DNA from: Anaerobacillus isosaccharinicus
GTDB taxonomy: Bacteria; Bacillota; Bacilli; Bacillales; Anaerobacillaceae
Assembly: GCF_001866075.3 (NCBI RefSeq)
Contig: NZ_CP063356.1
Coordinates: 3,152,164 to 3,216,163, forward strand
DNA: 64,000 nt
Direction of reading: 5' to 3'
The position numbers and the translations under genes are program-made. Positions 40,531 to 49,468 of this stretch are shown piece after piece (within the stretch, counting starts at the first letter, position 1; each line of letters opens with the position of its first letter). The notes under the pieces are model-generated. The model was given only the letters and a program-made list of their open reading frames with translations. It ran no database searches and had not been told where the DNA came from.

Positions 40531-42564
40531 ATGAAAACCAATTGGAAAAACAATGGGATATACAAAAGTTTATCTCCTTACATCAAAAATCCAGAGCAAA
40601 TCAAACCTGGCAAAGAAGCTCTAATGATTTCGATTGTATATTTAACATTTGGGATTTTGTGGATATACTTAACGGATCAACTAATGTATAGACTTATTAG
40701 TGATCCAACCCTTTATCGAAATTATGAATTGTATAAAGGAGCCCTATATGTATTTCTTACAACTCTTTTAATCTATTCATTAATTTGGAAACGAATTAAT
40801 ATGTTCAATCAGGCTATTAGCACCGTTATCGAAGCTAGCGCAGACATAAAACAGTCAAATAAAGAATTAAGTATAGCTAAAGAAGAGCTCAGTTTTCAAA
40901 TTAAATTTACAGAAAATATAGTTGATGCAGCTAATGTAATTATTGCTGTATGGGACGAAGATGGCAAGGTTAAGAAAATAAATCCTTATGGAGAAAAAAC
41001 TCTCGGTTTTACAAGTGGTGAACTGCATAACCGCAAATGGATTGACGTCCTCGTTCCTTATGAAAATAGGGAAAAACTGAATAGTGAACTCCAAAACAAT
41101 AATGGAGGACTCGGTTTAAAAGATTTTCACACAGAACTATTAACAAAGAGTGGTGAGCGAGTCACAATTCTTTGGAATAGTAATCTTATAAATGACCAAG
41201 CAGGAAGTAGAGTTGAAATAGTGTCAGTAGGTACAAATATTACTGAACGTATAGCCATGGAAAAAAGGCTCTATCACCAAGCATATTATGATTCGTTGAC
41301 GACACTTCCAAATCGAGTAATGCTAGAGCAGGAAATTAATAACCTTATAAATGAAGAAACAAACCCTAGATTTACTGTAATCCATATTGATATAGATAAC
41401 TTCAAATATATTAATGATATTTTAGGGCACCAAACAGGAGATTTATTTTTAAAGTATGCTGCAAATAAGTTAAAAGAGGAATTGGGTAATGATCATTTTA
41501 TAGCTAGGCAGGTTGGTGATGAATTTGCTGTTTTGTTAAAAGGAGTGGCAGATCAGAAAGAAGTAACTGAGGTTATTGAGAAACTTATTGGTAACTTTGA
41601 AGGACTATGGAAATTCCATCACCATGAATTTTTTGTCTCGATATGTGCGGGTATATCAACTTATCCTAAAAACGGGCAGGACGTAACAACGATTATTAAA
41701 AATGCAAATATGGCAATGTACTTAGCTAAAAAAGAAGGGAAAGGAAAATATGTTTTCTACAAAAATGACTTTTTAAAAGCGAACATTAAAACGGTCAATA
41801 TGGCTAATCGCTTAAAAAATGCCCTTGATAGTGAACATTTAACCCTCTATTATCAGCCTCAAGTAAACTTTATTACCGGAGAAATAATTGGCGTGGAAGC
41901 TTTAGTACGTTGGATTGACCCAGAACGAGGATTTGTTCCACCAATTGAGTTCATTCCTTTAGCTGAAGAAACTGGGCAAATTTATAAGGTTGAGAGATGG
42001 ATATTTAAAACTGCGTTAGAGCAAAAGCAAAAGTGGGAACAAAATGGACTTAAACATATAAAAGTTGCCATTAACTTATCTAGTAAAACGTTAACTAGTG
42101 ATGTTAACTTTCGTAAACTAGAGAGTTTACTAGAAGCTTATAACGTTGATTATTCAACGATCGTTCTTGAAATAACGGAAACAGCTATTATTACTGATAT
42201 TCATTCAGCAATTAGACGATTGGAGATTTTGACGAAAAAGGGAATTAATATAGCTCTTGATGATTTTGGAACAGGTTATTCATCGCTAAGCTATTTAAGA
42301 AATGTTCCTTTAAATGTAATAAAATTAGATCGATCATTTATTAATAGCATTCAAGAGAATGGTAGAGAACTTTTGATAATAAAAGCAATTTTATCGTTGT
42401 GTAAAGATTTAAATTACGAAGTCGTTGCAGAGGGAATTGAAACAAAGGAGCAATTACAGTTCTTACAAAAGCAACAATGTACGATAGGGCAAGGTTATTT
42501 GTTTAGCAAACCTATTCCAATTGAAATATTAGAACCGCAGTTAAAAAGTCTCACCATAAAATAA
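40531..42564 (+). CDS. Membrane PAS-GGDEF-EAL protein (c-di-GMP turnover)
   Basis: A 677-residue protein. Two N-terminal membrane helices (about residues 32-52 and 70-92) are followed by a coiled segment, a PAS domain (about 125-245), a GGDEF domain (about 255-415) and an EAL domain (about 425-675). The GGDEF site reads VGDEF, so cyclase activity is doubtful. The EAL site is intact: VEALVRWIDPERG, ALDDFGTGYSSLSYL, KLDRSFI. It is most likely a c-di-GMP phosphodiesterase with a possible GTP-sensing GGDEF. ATG 40531 follows GGGGGAG; an ATG 12 nt upstream overlaps that site. Confidence 0.92.
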   Translation: MKTNWKNNGIYKSLSPYIKNPEQIKPGKEALMISIVYLTFGILWIYLTDQLMYRLISDPTLYRNYELYKGALYVFLTTLLIYSLIWKRINMFNQAISTVIEASADIKQSNKELSIAKEELSFQIKFTENIVDAANVIIAVWDEDGKVKKINPYGEKTLGFTSGELHNRKWIDVLVPYENREKLNSELQNNNGGLGLKDFHTELLTKSGERVTILWNSNLINDQAGSRVEIVSVGTNITERIAMEKRLYHQAYYDSLTTLPNRVMLEQEINNLINEETNPRFTVIHIDIDNFKYINDILGHQTGDLFLKYAANKLKEELGNDHFIARQVGDEFAVLLKGVADQKEVTEVIEKLIGNFEGLWKFHHHEFFVSICAGISTYPKNGQDVTTIIKNANMAMYLAKKEGKGKYVFYKNDFLKANIKTVNMANRLKNALDSEHLTLYYQPQVNFITGEIIGVEALVRWIDPERGFVPPIEFIPLAEETGQIYKVERWIFKTALEQKQKWEQNGLKHIKVAINLSSKTLTSDVNFRKLESLLEAYNVDYSTIVLEITETAIITDIHSAIRRLEILTKKGINIALDDFGTGYSSLSYLRNVPLNVIKLDRSFINSIQENGRELLIIKAILSLCKDLNYEVVAEGIETKEQLQFLQKQQCTIGQGYLFSKPIPIEILEPQLKSLTIK

Positions 42565-42573
42565 AGAAAAACA

Positions 42574-42600
42574 AAAGCTAGGAGGTCAACCTAGCTTTTT
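42574..42600. terminator. Bidirectional terminator
   Basis: AAAGCTAGG/CCTAGCTTT stem with T-rich tail, between the convergent GGDEF-EAL and DinB-like genes. Confidence 0.8.
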
Positions 42601-42633
42601 GTGTGTTTATGGATATTTAACTTTAAGCTTAGA

Positions 42634-43116
42634 TCAACGACTATCCTCTAATTCACTTAGAGCTTTCAACGCTTTAATTGTACTCACGTGCACACCTTCA
42701 TGGTACAAGTTAAAACTCAAGAATTGTTCTACAGTCTCTAACGTTAACCCACTTTTTGTTGTGAATGGGTGGTTAACTTGTTCGTGGAGACGATCTTGTA
42801 ATGCTTCATAGACACGGTCAATTTGTTTTTCTAATAACGTTTTAATTTCTTCCATAGTTGGTGGTGCAGTCTTCCAATCTTCGGGGGCTGTTCCTGGAGC
42901 AAAAAATGCTAGCATCTCTGTAGGTAGTTCCATCGGTAAGTCTAAAGGCGTAAATGCTAGTTTCTCTTGAACAACATATAAATGTCCAAGGTGCCAACGA
43001 ATATTATTCTTAAATCCTTTGGGAATATAATCTGCTTTTTCTTCGTTAATGTCCTCAAACGCTTTTAACGTATTCTTTCTTATAAAATCAAGCTGTGTAA
43101 AGATAAAATGTGCCAT
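42634..43116 (-). CDS. DinB-superfamily protein
   Basis: A 160-residue four-helix-bundle protein of the DinB/YfiT type. Metal-binding histidines are visible in RWHLGHLYVVQEKL near residue 42 and NLYHEGVHVSTIKAL near residue 137. Members of this family are thiol-dependent transferases or of unknown function (bacillithiol transferase is the best-studied case). GGAGG precedes ATG 43116. It lies alone. Substrate unknown. Confidence 0.8.
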   Translation of the reverse strand: MAHFIFTQLDFIRKNTLKAFEDINEEKADYIPKGFKNNIRWHLGHLYVVQEKLAFTPLDLPMELPTEMLAFFAPGTAPEDWKTAPPTMEEIKTLLEKQIDRVYEALQDRLHEQVNHPFTTKSGLTLETVEQFLSFNLYHEGVHVSTIKALKALSELEDSR

Positions 43117-43212
43117 TACTGCCTCCTAAATATTACAAATTTATTAAACGGGATAAAATAATACTATCAAGTTAAGAAAACAAGTTTTCTCTCTCTTCTT
43201 ATTGAGAATATA

Positions 43213-43220
43213 AAAAATGT
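43213..43220. repeat. 8-bp target-site duplication of ISL3 element, left (AAAAATGT)
   Basis: Identical to 44717-44724 on the other side of the element. Confidence 0.85.
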
Positions 43221-43279
43221 GGCTCTTCGCTAATTTCTATTGGTACACGAGATTTCATTAAGAATAATAGTCTAGTAAT

Positions 43280-43379
43280 CTTCTCAACTTTTACTAGGTT
43301 TTCATACTTAAAATCGACCGTCAAGGAAACCACTTGACCGACGATTTTAAGTATGAAAGTGCATAGTTAGGTTGAGAAG
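43280..43379. repeat. 100-bp palindrome inside the ISL3 element
   Basis: CTTCTCAAC (43280-43288) pairs with GTTGAGAAG (43371-43379). The core arms TTCATACTTAAAATCG and CGATTTTAAGTATGAA pair perfectly and continue into CCGTCAAG/CTTGACCG with a few mismatches around a short GAAACCA loop. It sits between the transposase stop and the left end. Confidence 0.8.
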
Positions 43380-43387
43380 GAGATAAT

Positions 43388-44626
43388 CTAAGCATGAGGC
43401 TTCACTCGTAAAGTAAACTTATTAGCCGTTGCGTAGATCATGGCAATAAAGTTTTCAATTGATCGGTAGCCTCTTGCTTTCCGCTTTGATGCTTGAACAA
43501 GGCTATTAATTCCTTCAAGTAAACCATTGGTCATTCTTGAAGCGAACCAACGTAATATACCTTTTTCATGTCTTTTGAGTGTCCGAGCAACATCAACTAT
43601 TGGCTCTAAACGTGAACGTATTGCCCAATTGTACCAATCATCAAAATACCAACCTGAAAACATTTGGCTAGTTGACCAAAGTCCTTGTAGAGCTAATCTC
43701 AACCGATAAGCCTTAGCTGTATTTAAATGGCTATCTTTTAACTTCATAAGTTTTTCATGTTGAGACTGGGATAGGTTTTGTGAGTTCTTCAACCATAAAT
43801 AACGTGTTTTTTTTAGCAATGGCTCATCATTCTGTTCCTGTCTGCGAACCTTATCGACAGCTTCGTTGACTAATTTCATAACGTGAAATTTATCGAACGT
43901 AATGTGTGCCTTTGGAAAAGCTTCTTCAATACCTTTAATAAAAGCCGGTGACATATCGCAACAGCACTCCAGGATTGAAGTCGCTTCTATTCCTTTATTT
44001 TCAAGGTGTTGCTTGAATGATTGGATCACAGAGGCATCTTTACCTTCAATGGCGAAAATGACACGTTTAGAATCAACATCTACAAATAACGTCACATAGC
44101 GATGGCCTCGTCTGCTTGAAGTTTCATCAACTGCAATACGAGTTATGTTTGAGAGATCAAGCTCATCCATATTTTTTTGTACATAATAATGGAAGACTCT
44201 CCACAATCTCGTATCATGTTCATTTACTTCACGAGCAACTGCGGCAACAGGCATTTCTTTCATTAACTGCATAACTTGGGCTTCGAATAGCCATGTGAAC
44301 CCAGCTTTTGGTCGAGACCAATCAACTTGCACAGTTAGAACCTTATCGCAAATATCACATTTTATTCTTGGTAACCTTGCATGTAGATATGTCTGGTATT
44401 GCCAGAAATCCTTATGACGCCACATCCTGTCGTCATTTGCGATATCATGAACACCATTATGTTCATTTCCACAATGTGGACATGGGAACTTAGCTCCACG
44501 TTTGAAATCTAAAAAGACATGAAACTGATCTGAACTTTTTACTAATTTGTAGTCTTCAATATACCATGGATCTTGGATATCTAATGCCTCTTGAAATAGA
44601 CGGTATTCTTTTTCGAAATCTTGCAT
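43388..44626 (-). CDS. ISL3-family transposase
   Basis: A 412-residue transposase. The N-terminal zinc ribbon (FPCPHCGNEHNGVHD, IKCDICDKVLTVQ) and helix-turn-helix are followed by the ISL3 DDE core: first Asp in RIAVDETSSRRGHRYVTLFVD, second in CCCDMSPAFIKGI with FDKFHVMKLVNEAVDKVR, and Glu in RMTNGLLEGINSLVQASKRKARGYRS. GGAGTGTG precedes ATG 44626. The frame is intact, so the element may be active. Confidence 0.92.
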   Translation of the reverse strand: MQDFEKEYRLFQEALDIQDPWYIEDYKLVKSSDQFHVFLDFKRGAKFPCPHCGNEHNGVHDIANDDRMWRHKDFWQYQTYLHARLPRIKCDICDKVLTVQVDWSRPKAGFTWLFEAQVMQLMKEMPVAAVAREVNEHDTRLWRVFHYYVQKNMDELDLSNITRIAVDETSSRRGHRYVTLFVDVDSKRVIFAIEGKDASVIQSFKQHLENKGIEATSILECCCDMSPAFIKGIEEAFPKAHITFDKFHVMKLVNEAVDKVRRQEQNDEPLLKKTRYLWLKNSQNLSQSQHEKLMKLKDSHLNTAKAYRLRLALQGLWSTSQMFSGWYFDDWYNWAIRSRLEPIVDVARTLKRHEKGILRWFASRMTNGLLEGINSLVQASKRKARGYRSIENFIAMIYATANKFTLRVKPHA

Positions 44627-44716
44627 TCTTACACACTCCTGACCGTTTTATTAGACTTTTTATCTAGTATGGTCAGGTCTTTTAATCTATAAACAAATAC
44701 TAATTAGCGAGGAAGC

Positions 44717-44724
44717 AAAAATGT
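44717..44724. repeat. 8-bp target-site duplication of ISL3 element, right (AAAAATGT)
   Basis: Matches 43213-43220. Confidence 0.85.
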
Positions 44725-44786
44725 TATCATTTAGCAATCTTTTTCATGCTTTTTCTAGTGAAATGAAATTAATTAAAGCTCCATGA

Positions 44787-45368
44787 TTAATGATCTTTAT
44801 GATACTCCTTATAATGAGAGTGATGCTCGTGTTTTTCGATTGGAGTAGAAAAAGTATAGTTGTGCGTTAAGTAAAAAGATAAAACGATAATGATAAAAAA
44901 TGGCAAGGGATTACCATAAATTAGTTGCCAACCGGTAAGTTTAATCTTTACTTCATTTTGCATCATCAAAAATAAAATAAACAATATACCTCCTGAAAAT
45001 AGAACAATGACACTTATAATGTTATTTGTCCATTCACTAGCGACCATAACCCCAAGCATTGCTCCCATCATACCGCCCATTATTCCAGATAGTAAGCCAT
45101 CCAACAGCGCAAGTAACCCTATTGGAAGCCCTGCAATTGTTCCAACGATACCGCCAAATAAAATACTAATAACAGTAACTTGAAAAAAATAATCTGGATG
45201 AAGTACAGCGGTGATCGTACCAAATGAAAGTCCAGTAACCATTCCGAGAGTCATGGAGCTCATCATTCCGGCCATCTTCGATATGTTATTTCGAAACAAA
45301 TAAATAAAACCCATGATCCAAAGAATAATGATCGTATAAACTGCAAAAAGTGTGACTTGTAAAAGCAT
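44787..45368 (-). CDS. Membrane protein with Gly/Met-rich helices and a His-rich tail
   Basis: A 193-residue protein with about five membrane helices. Glycine- and methionine-rich stretches (MMSSMTLGMVTGLSFGTITA, GLLSGIMGGMMGAMLGVMVA) recall metal-handling membrane proteins. The C-terminal tail is rich in His and charged residues (EKHEHHSHYKEYHKDH), a plausible metal-binding tail. ATG 45368 follows AAGGAGGTT; a longer frame starts inside the IS end and is an artefact. It faces the neighbouring IS copy B. No family name is assigned; a role in copper or other metal handling is a guess. Confidence 0.65.
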   Translation of the reverse strand: MLLQVTLFAVYTIIILWIMGFIYLFRNNISKMAGMMSSMTLGMVTGLSFGTITAVLHPDYFFQVTVISILFGGIVGTIAGLPIGLLALLDGLLSGIMGGMMGAMLGVMVASEWTNNIISVIVLFSGGILFILFLMMQNEVKIKLTGWQLIYGNPLPFFIIIVLSFYLTHNYTFSTPIEKHEHHSHYKEYHKDH

Positions 45369-45389
45369 ATGAACCTCCTTTTCTCTATA

Positions 45390-47274
45390 ATAGACTCTCG
45401 GCATTTGCCGAGCCTTGTGGCTCAAGGTTTTCTTGAACCAATTTATTTGTATCCCTCCTATTTCTAGGTGGGATTTTTACTTTAGTTTTCTTCTTCAATT
45501 GGAAATTAATTGTTGAAAAATATCATAAAAAAACTAAAAAAACACTTGACTTTTTAGTGGAACCCCAATAATCGCCGAGGAGGAATTGACTTCCTAACAA
45601 TACGGTGAAATGGGGGATTTAAATGAAACCTGCGCTAATACCACATATCTCATATCAAAACTTCGTTTTAGACCAATTAAATACTCATTACTCAGGCGGT
45701 ATACTGACTCTCGTACAAAAAGATTGGACTATTATCTCGAAGTTATGGATCACGGATCTTTCGTTTACCACTACGTGGCTTCATGATTCATATTCAGTTA
45801 AAGGTCCTGAGCCACGTGATCCTGCTTCCATGCTTCGCTCTTATCTTTTGTGTTTATTGACAAGTCCGACCCTGAGTATTACAGAATGGGTGAACCAACT
45901 CCATCGTGTTCCTCTTTACACGATCCTTAGCGGCTTTGAACCTGGGGATGTTCCAGGGGTCGGTACTTTTTATGACTTCTTCAGACGGCTATCAGGTTTT
46001 GAGAAGGCTAATGTAAAACCTTTTATTAAGCTCAAACGAAAAAAGAAGAAGAAGAAAAAACCGAAAAAGGGTGAAAAAGCAACTCCTAGAAACCCTGGTA
46101 TTATTAGAAAATTAGTGGATCGTCATTTACGCAATGGCTCAAAACAAAAACAATTGCCGGGAGATCAATTATACGCGTTTTTTCAATCTCAATTTCTTGA
46201 AGTTTCAGCGAGATTGGGTTTGCTTGGGGATCCCCATTCCCTTGGTGTTGTTGGAGATGGGACACCCGTGGAAACAGCGAGATACCCAAGGAGCAAACCT
46301 ATTTGTGATTGTAGTGCCCAAGGACTAACGAATTGTACTCATCCTCGTCGATATTCTCAACCTGACATCGACTCAGGTTGGGATAGTTCAAGGGAGAGGT
46401 ACTTCAACGGATATCATCTCTACATGATATCCACTAGCGATAGCCAATACGACTTGCCGCTATATCCACGGCTGCATCCTGCTTCCCGGCATGATTCAGT
46501 CAGCCTAGTGGTTGGTTCAATTGAATTTTCGCAACGGTACACCTTGGGCACAATTGATAAAATCCTTCTCGATGCCGCACATGATGCAGAACCGATTTAC
46601 GAATTACTGGACCATCATAATGTGGAACCATTTATTGATCTTAATGTTCGAACAAAGAAAAACTTCAGTACGCAAAGTGATATTCAGATTTCTCCCCTAG
46701 GCGTTCCTATTTGTCCAATTGGAATGGAAATGAAACCCAATGGGTTTGACAAATCTCAAAACCGCCAAAAGTGGCGTTGTCCACTAGCTTGCGGAACAAA
46801 AAATACATGTTCCACTCCGTGTTCTAAAGCGAAGTATGGCCGGACATTTCATACGTTTAAGCAAGATAATCTTCGTCTGTTCACTAAAACACCGAGGTCT
46901 TCTGAAAAGTGGAAACTGATTTATAAACGAAGAACTTCAGTTGAACGTTCGAACAAAAGAGAAAAAGTCGACTATCACTTAGAATCTGGGCGTCATCGCT
47001 CTACAAAAATGTGGTATGTCCGCTTATATTCAATCATGATGTGTCAACACATAGATGCTTGGTACAGTAGTCAGAAAGAGACTTTGAACATCCAAGAAAT
47101 CATCTTTTCTAAGAGCGCCTAGTCATTTTTAAAAAATAGCAGCCGTAGGCTTATTTGGTATACACTTTTTTGAAAACACTATGAAAACACATCACTTTGC
47201 TGTCCTGTTAATGAAATTCCCAGTAAATTTTTTACAAATCTTCGATAAACTCATCATTTATTCCGAGAGTCTAT
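45390..47274 (+). mobile_element. IS4-superfamily-like insertion sequence, copy B (1885 bp)
   Basis: Same ends (ATAGACTCTCGG), length and hairpins as copy A, in opposite orientation. Flanks are TATA on the left and CTAT on the right, so no clean target duplication. Confidence 0.85.
45623..47122 (+). CDS. DDE transposase (copy B)
   Basis: 499 residues, identical to copy A except for Gly in SLVVGSIEF. See copy A for motifs. Near-identity means a recent duplication, and both frames are intact. The two copies in inverted orientation around 8 kb could mobilise or invert that segment. Confidence 0.85.
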   Translation: MKPALIPHISYQNFVLDQLNTHYSGGILTLVQKDWTIISKLWITDLSFTTTWLHDSYSVKGPEPRDPASMLRSYLLCLLTSPTLSITEWVNQLHRVPLYTILSGFEPGDVPGVGTFYDFFRRLSGFEKANVKPFIKLKRKKKKKKKPKKGEKATPRNPGIIRKLVDRHLRNGSKQKQLPGDQLYAFFQSQFLEVSARLGLLGDPHSLGVVGDGTPVETARYPRSKPICDCSAQGLTNCTHPRRYSQPDIDSGWDSSRERYFNGYHLYMISTSDSQYDLPLYPRLHPASRHDSVSLVVGSIEFSQRYTLGTIDKILLDAAHDAEPIYELLDHHNVEPFIDLNVRTKKNFSTQSDIQISPLGVPICPIGMEMKPNGFDKSQNRQKWRCPLACGTKNTCSTPCSKAKYGRTFHTFKQDNLRLFTKTPRSSEKWKLIYKRRTSVERSNKREKVDYHLESGRHRSTKMWYVRLYSIMMCQHIDAWYSSQKETLNIQEIIFSKSA

Positions 47275-47397
47275 CTATGATTATATTTATGAGTGGAGTG
47301 CGTAAATAATACAAGTAAGCTATTGAAAAAGATTGATAATTAATAGACGAAAAACAAGAATGTACTTAGTGTAAGTTAGTTTTTTATTTAACAACTA
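47275..47397. other. Short non-coding stretch right of IS copy B
   Basis: AT-rich, no gene; leads into the gntR promoter. Confidence 0.4.
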
Positions 47398-47445
47398 TTG
47401 ACAATTAACTTCATTGGTATTATAGTTAGTTACATAAGTAATTAA
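47398..47445 (+). promoter_or_regulatory. Promoter and operator of the GntR/ABC operon
   Basis: -35 TTGACA (47398-47403), a 17-bp spacer, and -10 TATAGT (47421-47426). Overlapping the start region is the imperfect palindrome TTAGTTACATAAGTAATTAA (47426-47445), a likely autoregulatory site for the GntR protein encoded next. Confidence 0.75.
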
Positions 47446-47465
47446 CCAATTAAGAAGGTGGATTA

Positions 47466-47834
47466 ATGGAATCAAATTTAAAAGATGATAAACCAATCTT
47501 TCAACAGATAGCGGAGAAAATTGAAACAAGTATTTTAGATGGTTCTATTCAAGAAGGAGATCGAGTACCTTCAACGAATGAATTCGCTAAGTTTTATCAA
47601 ATAAATCCTGCAACCGCAGCCAAGGGCATTAATCAATTGGTTGATCAAGAAATTGTCTATAAGAAGAGAGGGATCGGCATGTTTGTGGCAGAAGGAGCAA
47701 GAGAAATTATCTTAGGCAAACGTAAAGATGATTTCTATAAAGATTTTATTGTTCCAATAAAAACTGAAGCAGGTAAGCTAGGAATTAGTGTGGATGAACT
47801 AAAAGGACTTTTAGAAAGAGGGGATTTGAAATGA
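47466..47834 (+). CDS. GntR-family regulator, YtrA subfamily
   Basis: A 122-residue regulator with the winged-helix GntR domain (PIFQQIAEKIETSILDGSI, VPSTNEFAKFYQINPATAAKGINQL) and a short C-terminal dimerisation segment, the size of the YtrA subfamily that controls adjacent ABC transporters. GAAGGTGG precedes ATG 47466. The stop overlaps the ATPase start (ATGA), so it is coupled to the transporter. It probably represses its own operon through the palindrome at 47426-47445. Confidence 0.92.
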   Translation: MESNLKDDKPIFQQIAEKIETSILDGSIQEGDRVPSTNEFAKFYQINPATAAKGINQLVDQEIVYKKRGIGMFVAEGAREIILGKRKDDFYKDFIVPIKTEAGKLGISVDELKGLLERGDLK

Positions 47835-48697
47835 AAGTAGAGGTCAAAGATGTCACAAAAAGCTATCGTTCAAAAACAGCATTAGCGAATTTGACAGTAG
47901 CCTTTGAAGAAGATAAAATTTATGGACTTTTAGGAAGAAATGGTGCGGGAAAGACTACATTGATGCAACTCTTAGCAGGTTATACTCTCCCATCAAGTGG
48001 TGAAGTCTTACTAAACGGTGAGACCCCCTTTAATAATCGTAATATCTTGAAAGACATTTGTTTAATTAATGAGAGTGAGAATTTCAAAAAACGCTTAAAG
48101 ATAAAAGATGTATTAAAAGTGGCCTCATTATTTTACCCGAATTGGTCACAAGAAACGGCTGAGTATCTTTTAAAGCAGTTTAATTTAGAACCAAATTTAA
48201 AAACTAAAGGTCTATCAAAAGGGATGGAATCATCCGTAGGGATTGTGATTGGTTTAGCGAGTCGGGCGAAAATTACCATCTTTGATGAACCGTATATCGG
48301 TTTAGATGCTTCAGCAAGATACAAATTTTACGATATTCTTCTTGAGGAATACGAAACATATCCACGGACAATTATTTTATCTACCCACCTAATAGATGAG
48401 GTAAGTAATTTATTTGAAGAAGTAGTCATCTTGCAAAATGGTAAGCTATTACTTCAAAAAGACAAAGATGAACTTGTACAACTTAGTTTACAAGTAAGTG
48501 GTAAGAGCGAGGTTGTTGACCAATTTACAAAAGGGAAAAATGTCATTCATGAAGCTGAAATTGTTGGGATGAAGACTGTGCAGCTTTTTGGAGAGAACTA
48601 TTCAAGTGAAGAAGCCATTTCATTAGGCTTACAAGTAGAGCGCTGTAATGTACAACAGTTAATGGTTTATTTAACTGAGGAAAGGGGAGGTAAATAA
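47831..48697 (+). CDS. ABC transporter ATP-binding protein
   Basis: A 288-residue ATPase. Walker A LLGRNGAGKTTLMQLL near residue 38, signature LSKGMESSVGI (degenerate form of LSGGQ), Walker B ITIFDEPYIGLDA, and switch His in ILSTHLIDEVSNLFEE. The type matches YtrB/YhcG-like ATPases in GntR-linked operons. Together with the membrane protein it forms an exporter, perhaps for antimicrobial peptide or cell-wall stress. Confidence 0.93.
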   Translation: MKVEVKDVTKSYRSKTALANLTVAFEEDKIYGLLGRNGAGKTTLMQLLAGYTLPSSGEVLLNGETPFNNRNILKDICLINESENFKKRLKIKDVLKVASLFYPNWSQETAEYLLKQFNLEPNLKTKGLSKGMESSVGIVIGLASRAKITIFDEPYIGLDASARYKFYDILLEEYETYPRTIILSTHLIDEVSNLFEEVVILQNGKLLLQKDKDELVQLSLQVSGKSEVVDQFTKGKNVIHEAEIVGMKTVQLFGENYSSEEAISLGLQVERCNVQQLMVYLTEERGGK

Positions 48698-48698
48698 C

Positions 48699-49400
48699 AT
48701 GAAAGAGTTGAGGGCCAACTTAGTTTATTTAATTTTCGATCACCGTTATAGTATCACTGTTTTTTGGTCAGTGTTAGTAGCGTCAACAGAACTTCTTTTT
48801 GCGGTTTCCTATTTTATAAATGAAGCTCATATGGGATTATCTTTAAGCTTAGCCATCTATATTTTTTGTGGAATTACCGGTTTTCTAATAACAAAAGAGA
48901 CATTTCCATTTTTAATTAAGCTAGGCTCAACGAGAAATGTATTTCTTTTATCAGCACTTGTGTTTAACGTACTATTAGCATTTTTCATGGCGGCTGTTGC
49001 AGTTGCTGTTAATCATTTTATTAAGATAGTTGTAAAAGTGGTCAATGTAGCAAATTTTCAAATTTTTGATATGTTAGAGGGAACAACACTTGCATCTACT
49101 TGGTATAATGAATTCTTCCTTAATACAGTTATTTGTTTCCTAGTCTTGTCATTTGGCTTTATGTTAGGAGCTGTATTTTATCGGTTAGGGCTAGTTGGTG
49201 GATTTAGTGGGATCATCATATTAGTCTTTATCATCATTTTTCCGGAAACTAGAACTCTATTGGTTGATATTTTCATTAATATTAATGATTCCAAGTTGGA
49301 GATCCCGTTCAGTTCATTAATTTTACTATCAATTGTACCAGTGTTGCCGATTTGGCTTTTATTAAGGAAAGCTTCTACAGTAGCTAGTGTGACAAGGTAA
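48699..49400 (+). CDS. ABC transporter membrane subunit
   Basis: A 233-residue protein with about six membrane helices (segments around residues 17-37, 45-65, 85-110, 145-165, 168-188, 205-225). There is only 1 bp between the ATPase stop and this ATG, and GGGGAGG lies in the preceding gene end. It is the permease partner of the ATPase; the substrate is unknown. It ends before the bidirectional terminator at 49432. Confidence 0.85.
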   Translation: MKELRANLVYLIFDHRYSITVFWSVLVASTELLFAVSYFINEAHMGLSLSLAIYIFCGITGFLITKETFPFLIKLGSTRNVFLLSALVFNVLLAFFMAAVAVAVNHFIKIVVKVVNVANFQIFDMLEGTTLASTWYNEFFLNTVICFLVLSFGFMLGAVFYRLGLVGGFSGIIILVFIIIFPETRTLLVDIFININDSKLEIPFSSLILLSIVPVLPIWLLLRKASTVASVTR

Positions 49401-49431
49401 TTTAATGGATTAAGTTAAAATTTTATATTAT

Positions 49432-49468
49432 GAAGAAAAGAACGCCTGACTTAGGCGTTCTTTTCTTC
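49432..49468. terminator. Perfect bidirectional terminator
   Basis: GAAGAAAAGAACGCCT/AGGCGTTCTTTTCTTC, a 16-bp perfect stem with loop GACTT. It serves the ABC operon and the convergent YjcZ-like gene. Confidence 0.9.

Larger units (their letters stand above)
43221..44716 (-). mobile_element. ISL3-family insertion sequence, complete, 1496 bp
   Basis: Left end GGCTCTTCGCTAATTTCTATTGG and right end (reverse complement) GCTTCCTCGCTAATTAGTATTTG form the inverted repeats. AAAAATGT is duplicated on both sides, the 8-bp length typical of ISL3 elements. One transposase is encoded on the minus strand. Confidence 0.9.

Noticed and set aside
35505..47274. Proof that the 8-kb block has been inverted by recombination between the two IS copies
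   Set aside because: The flanking words fit either separate insertion or inversion equally well, since ATAG and CTAT are reverse complements and also match the IS terminal repeat.
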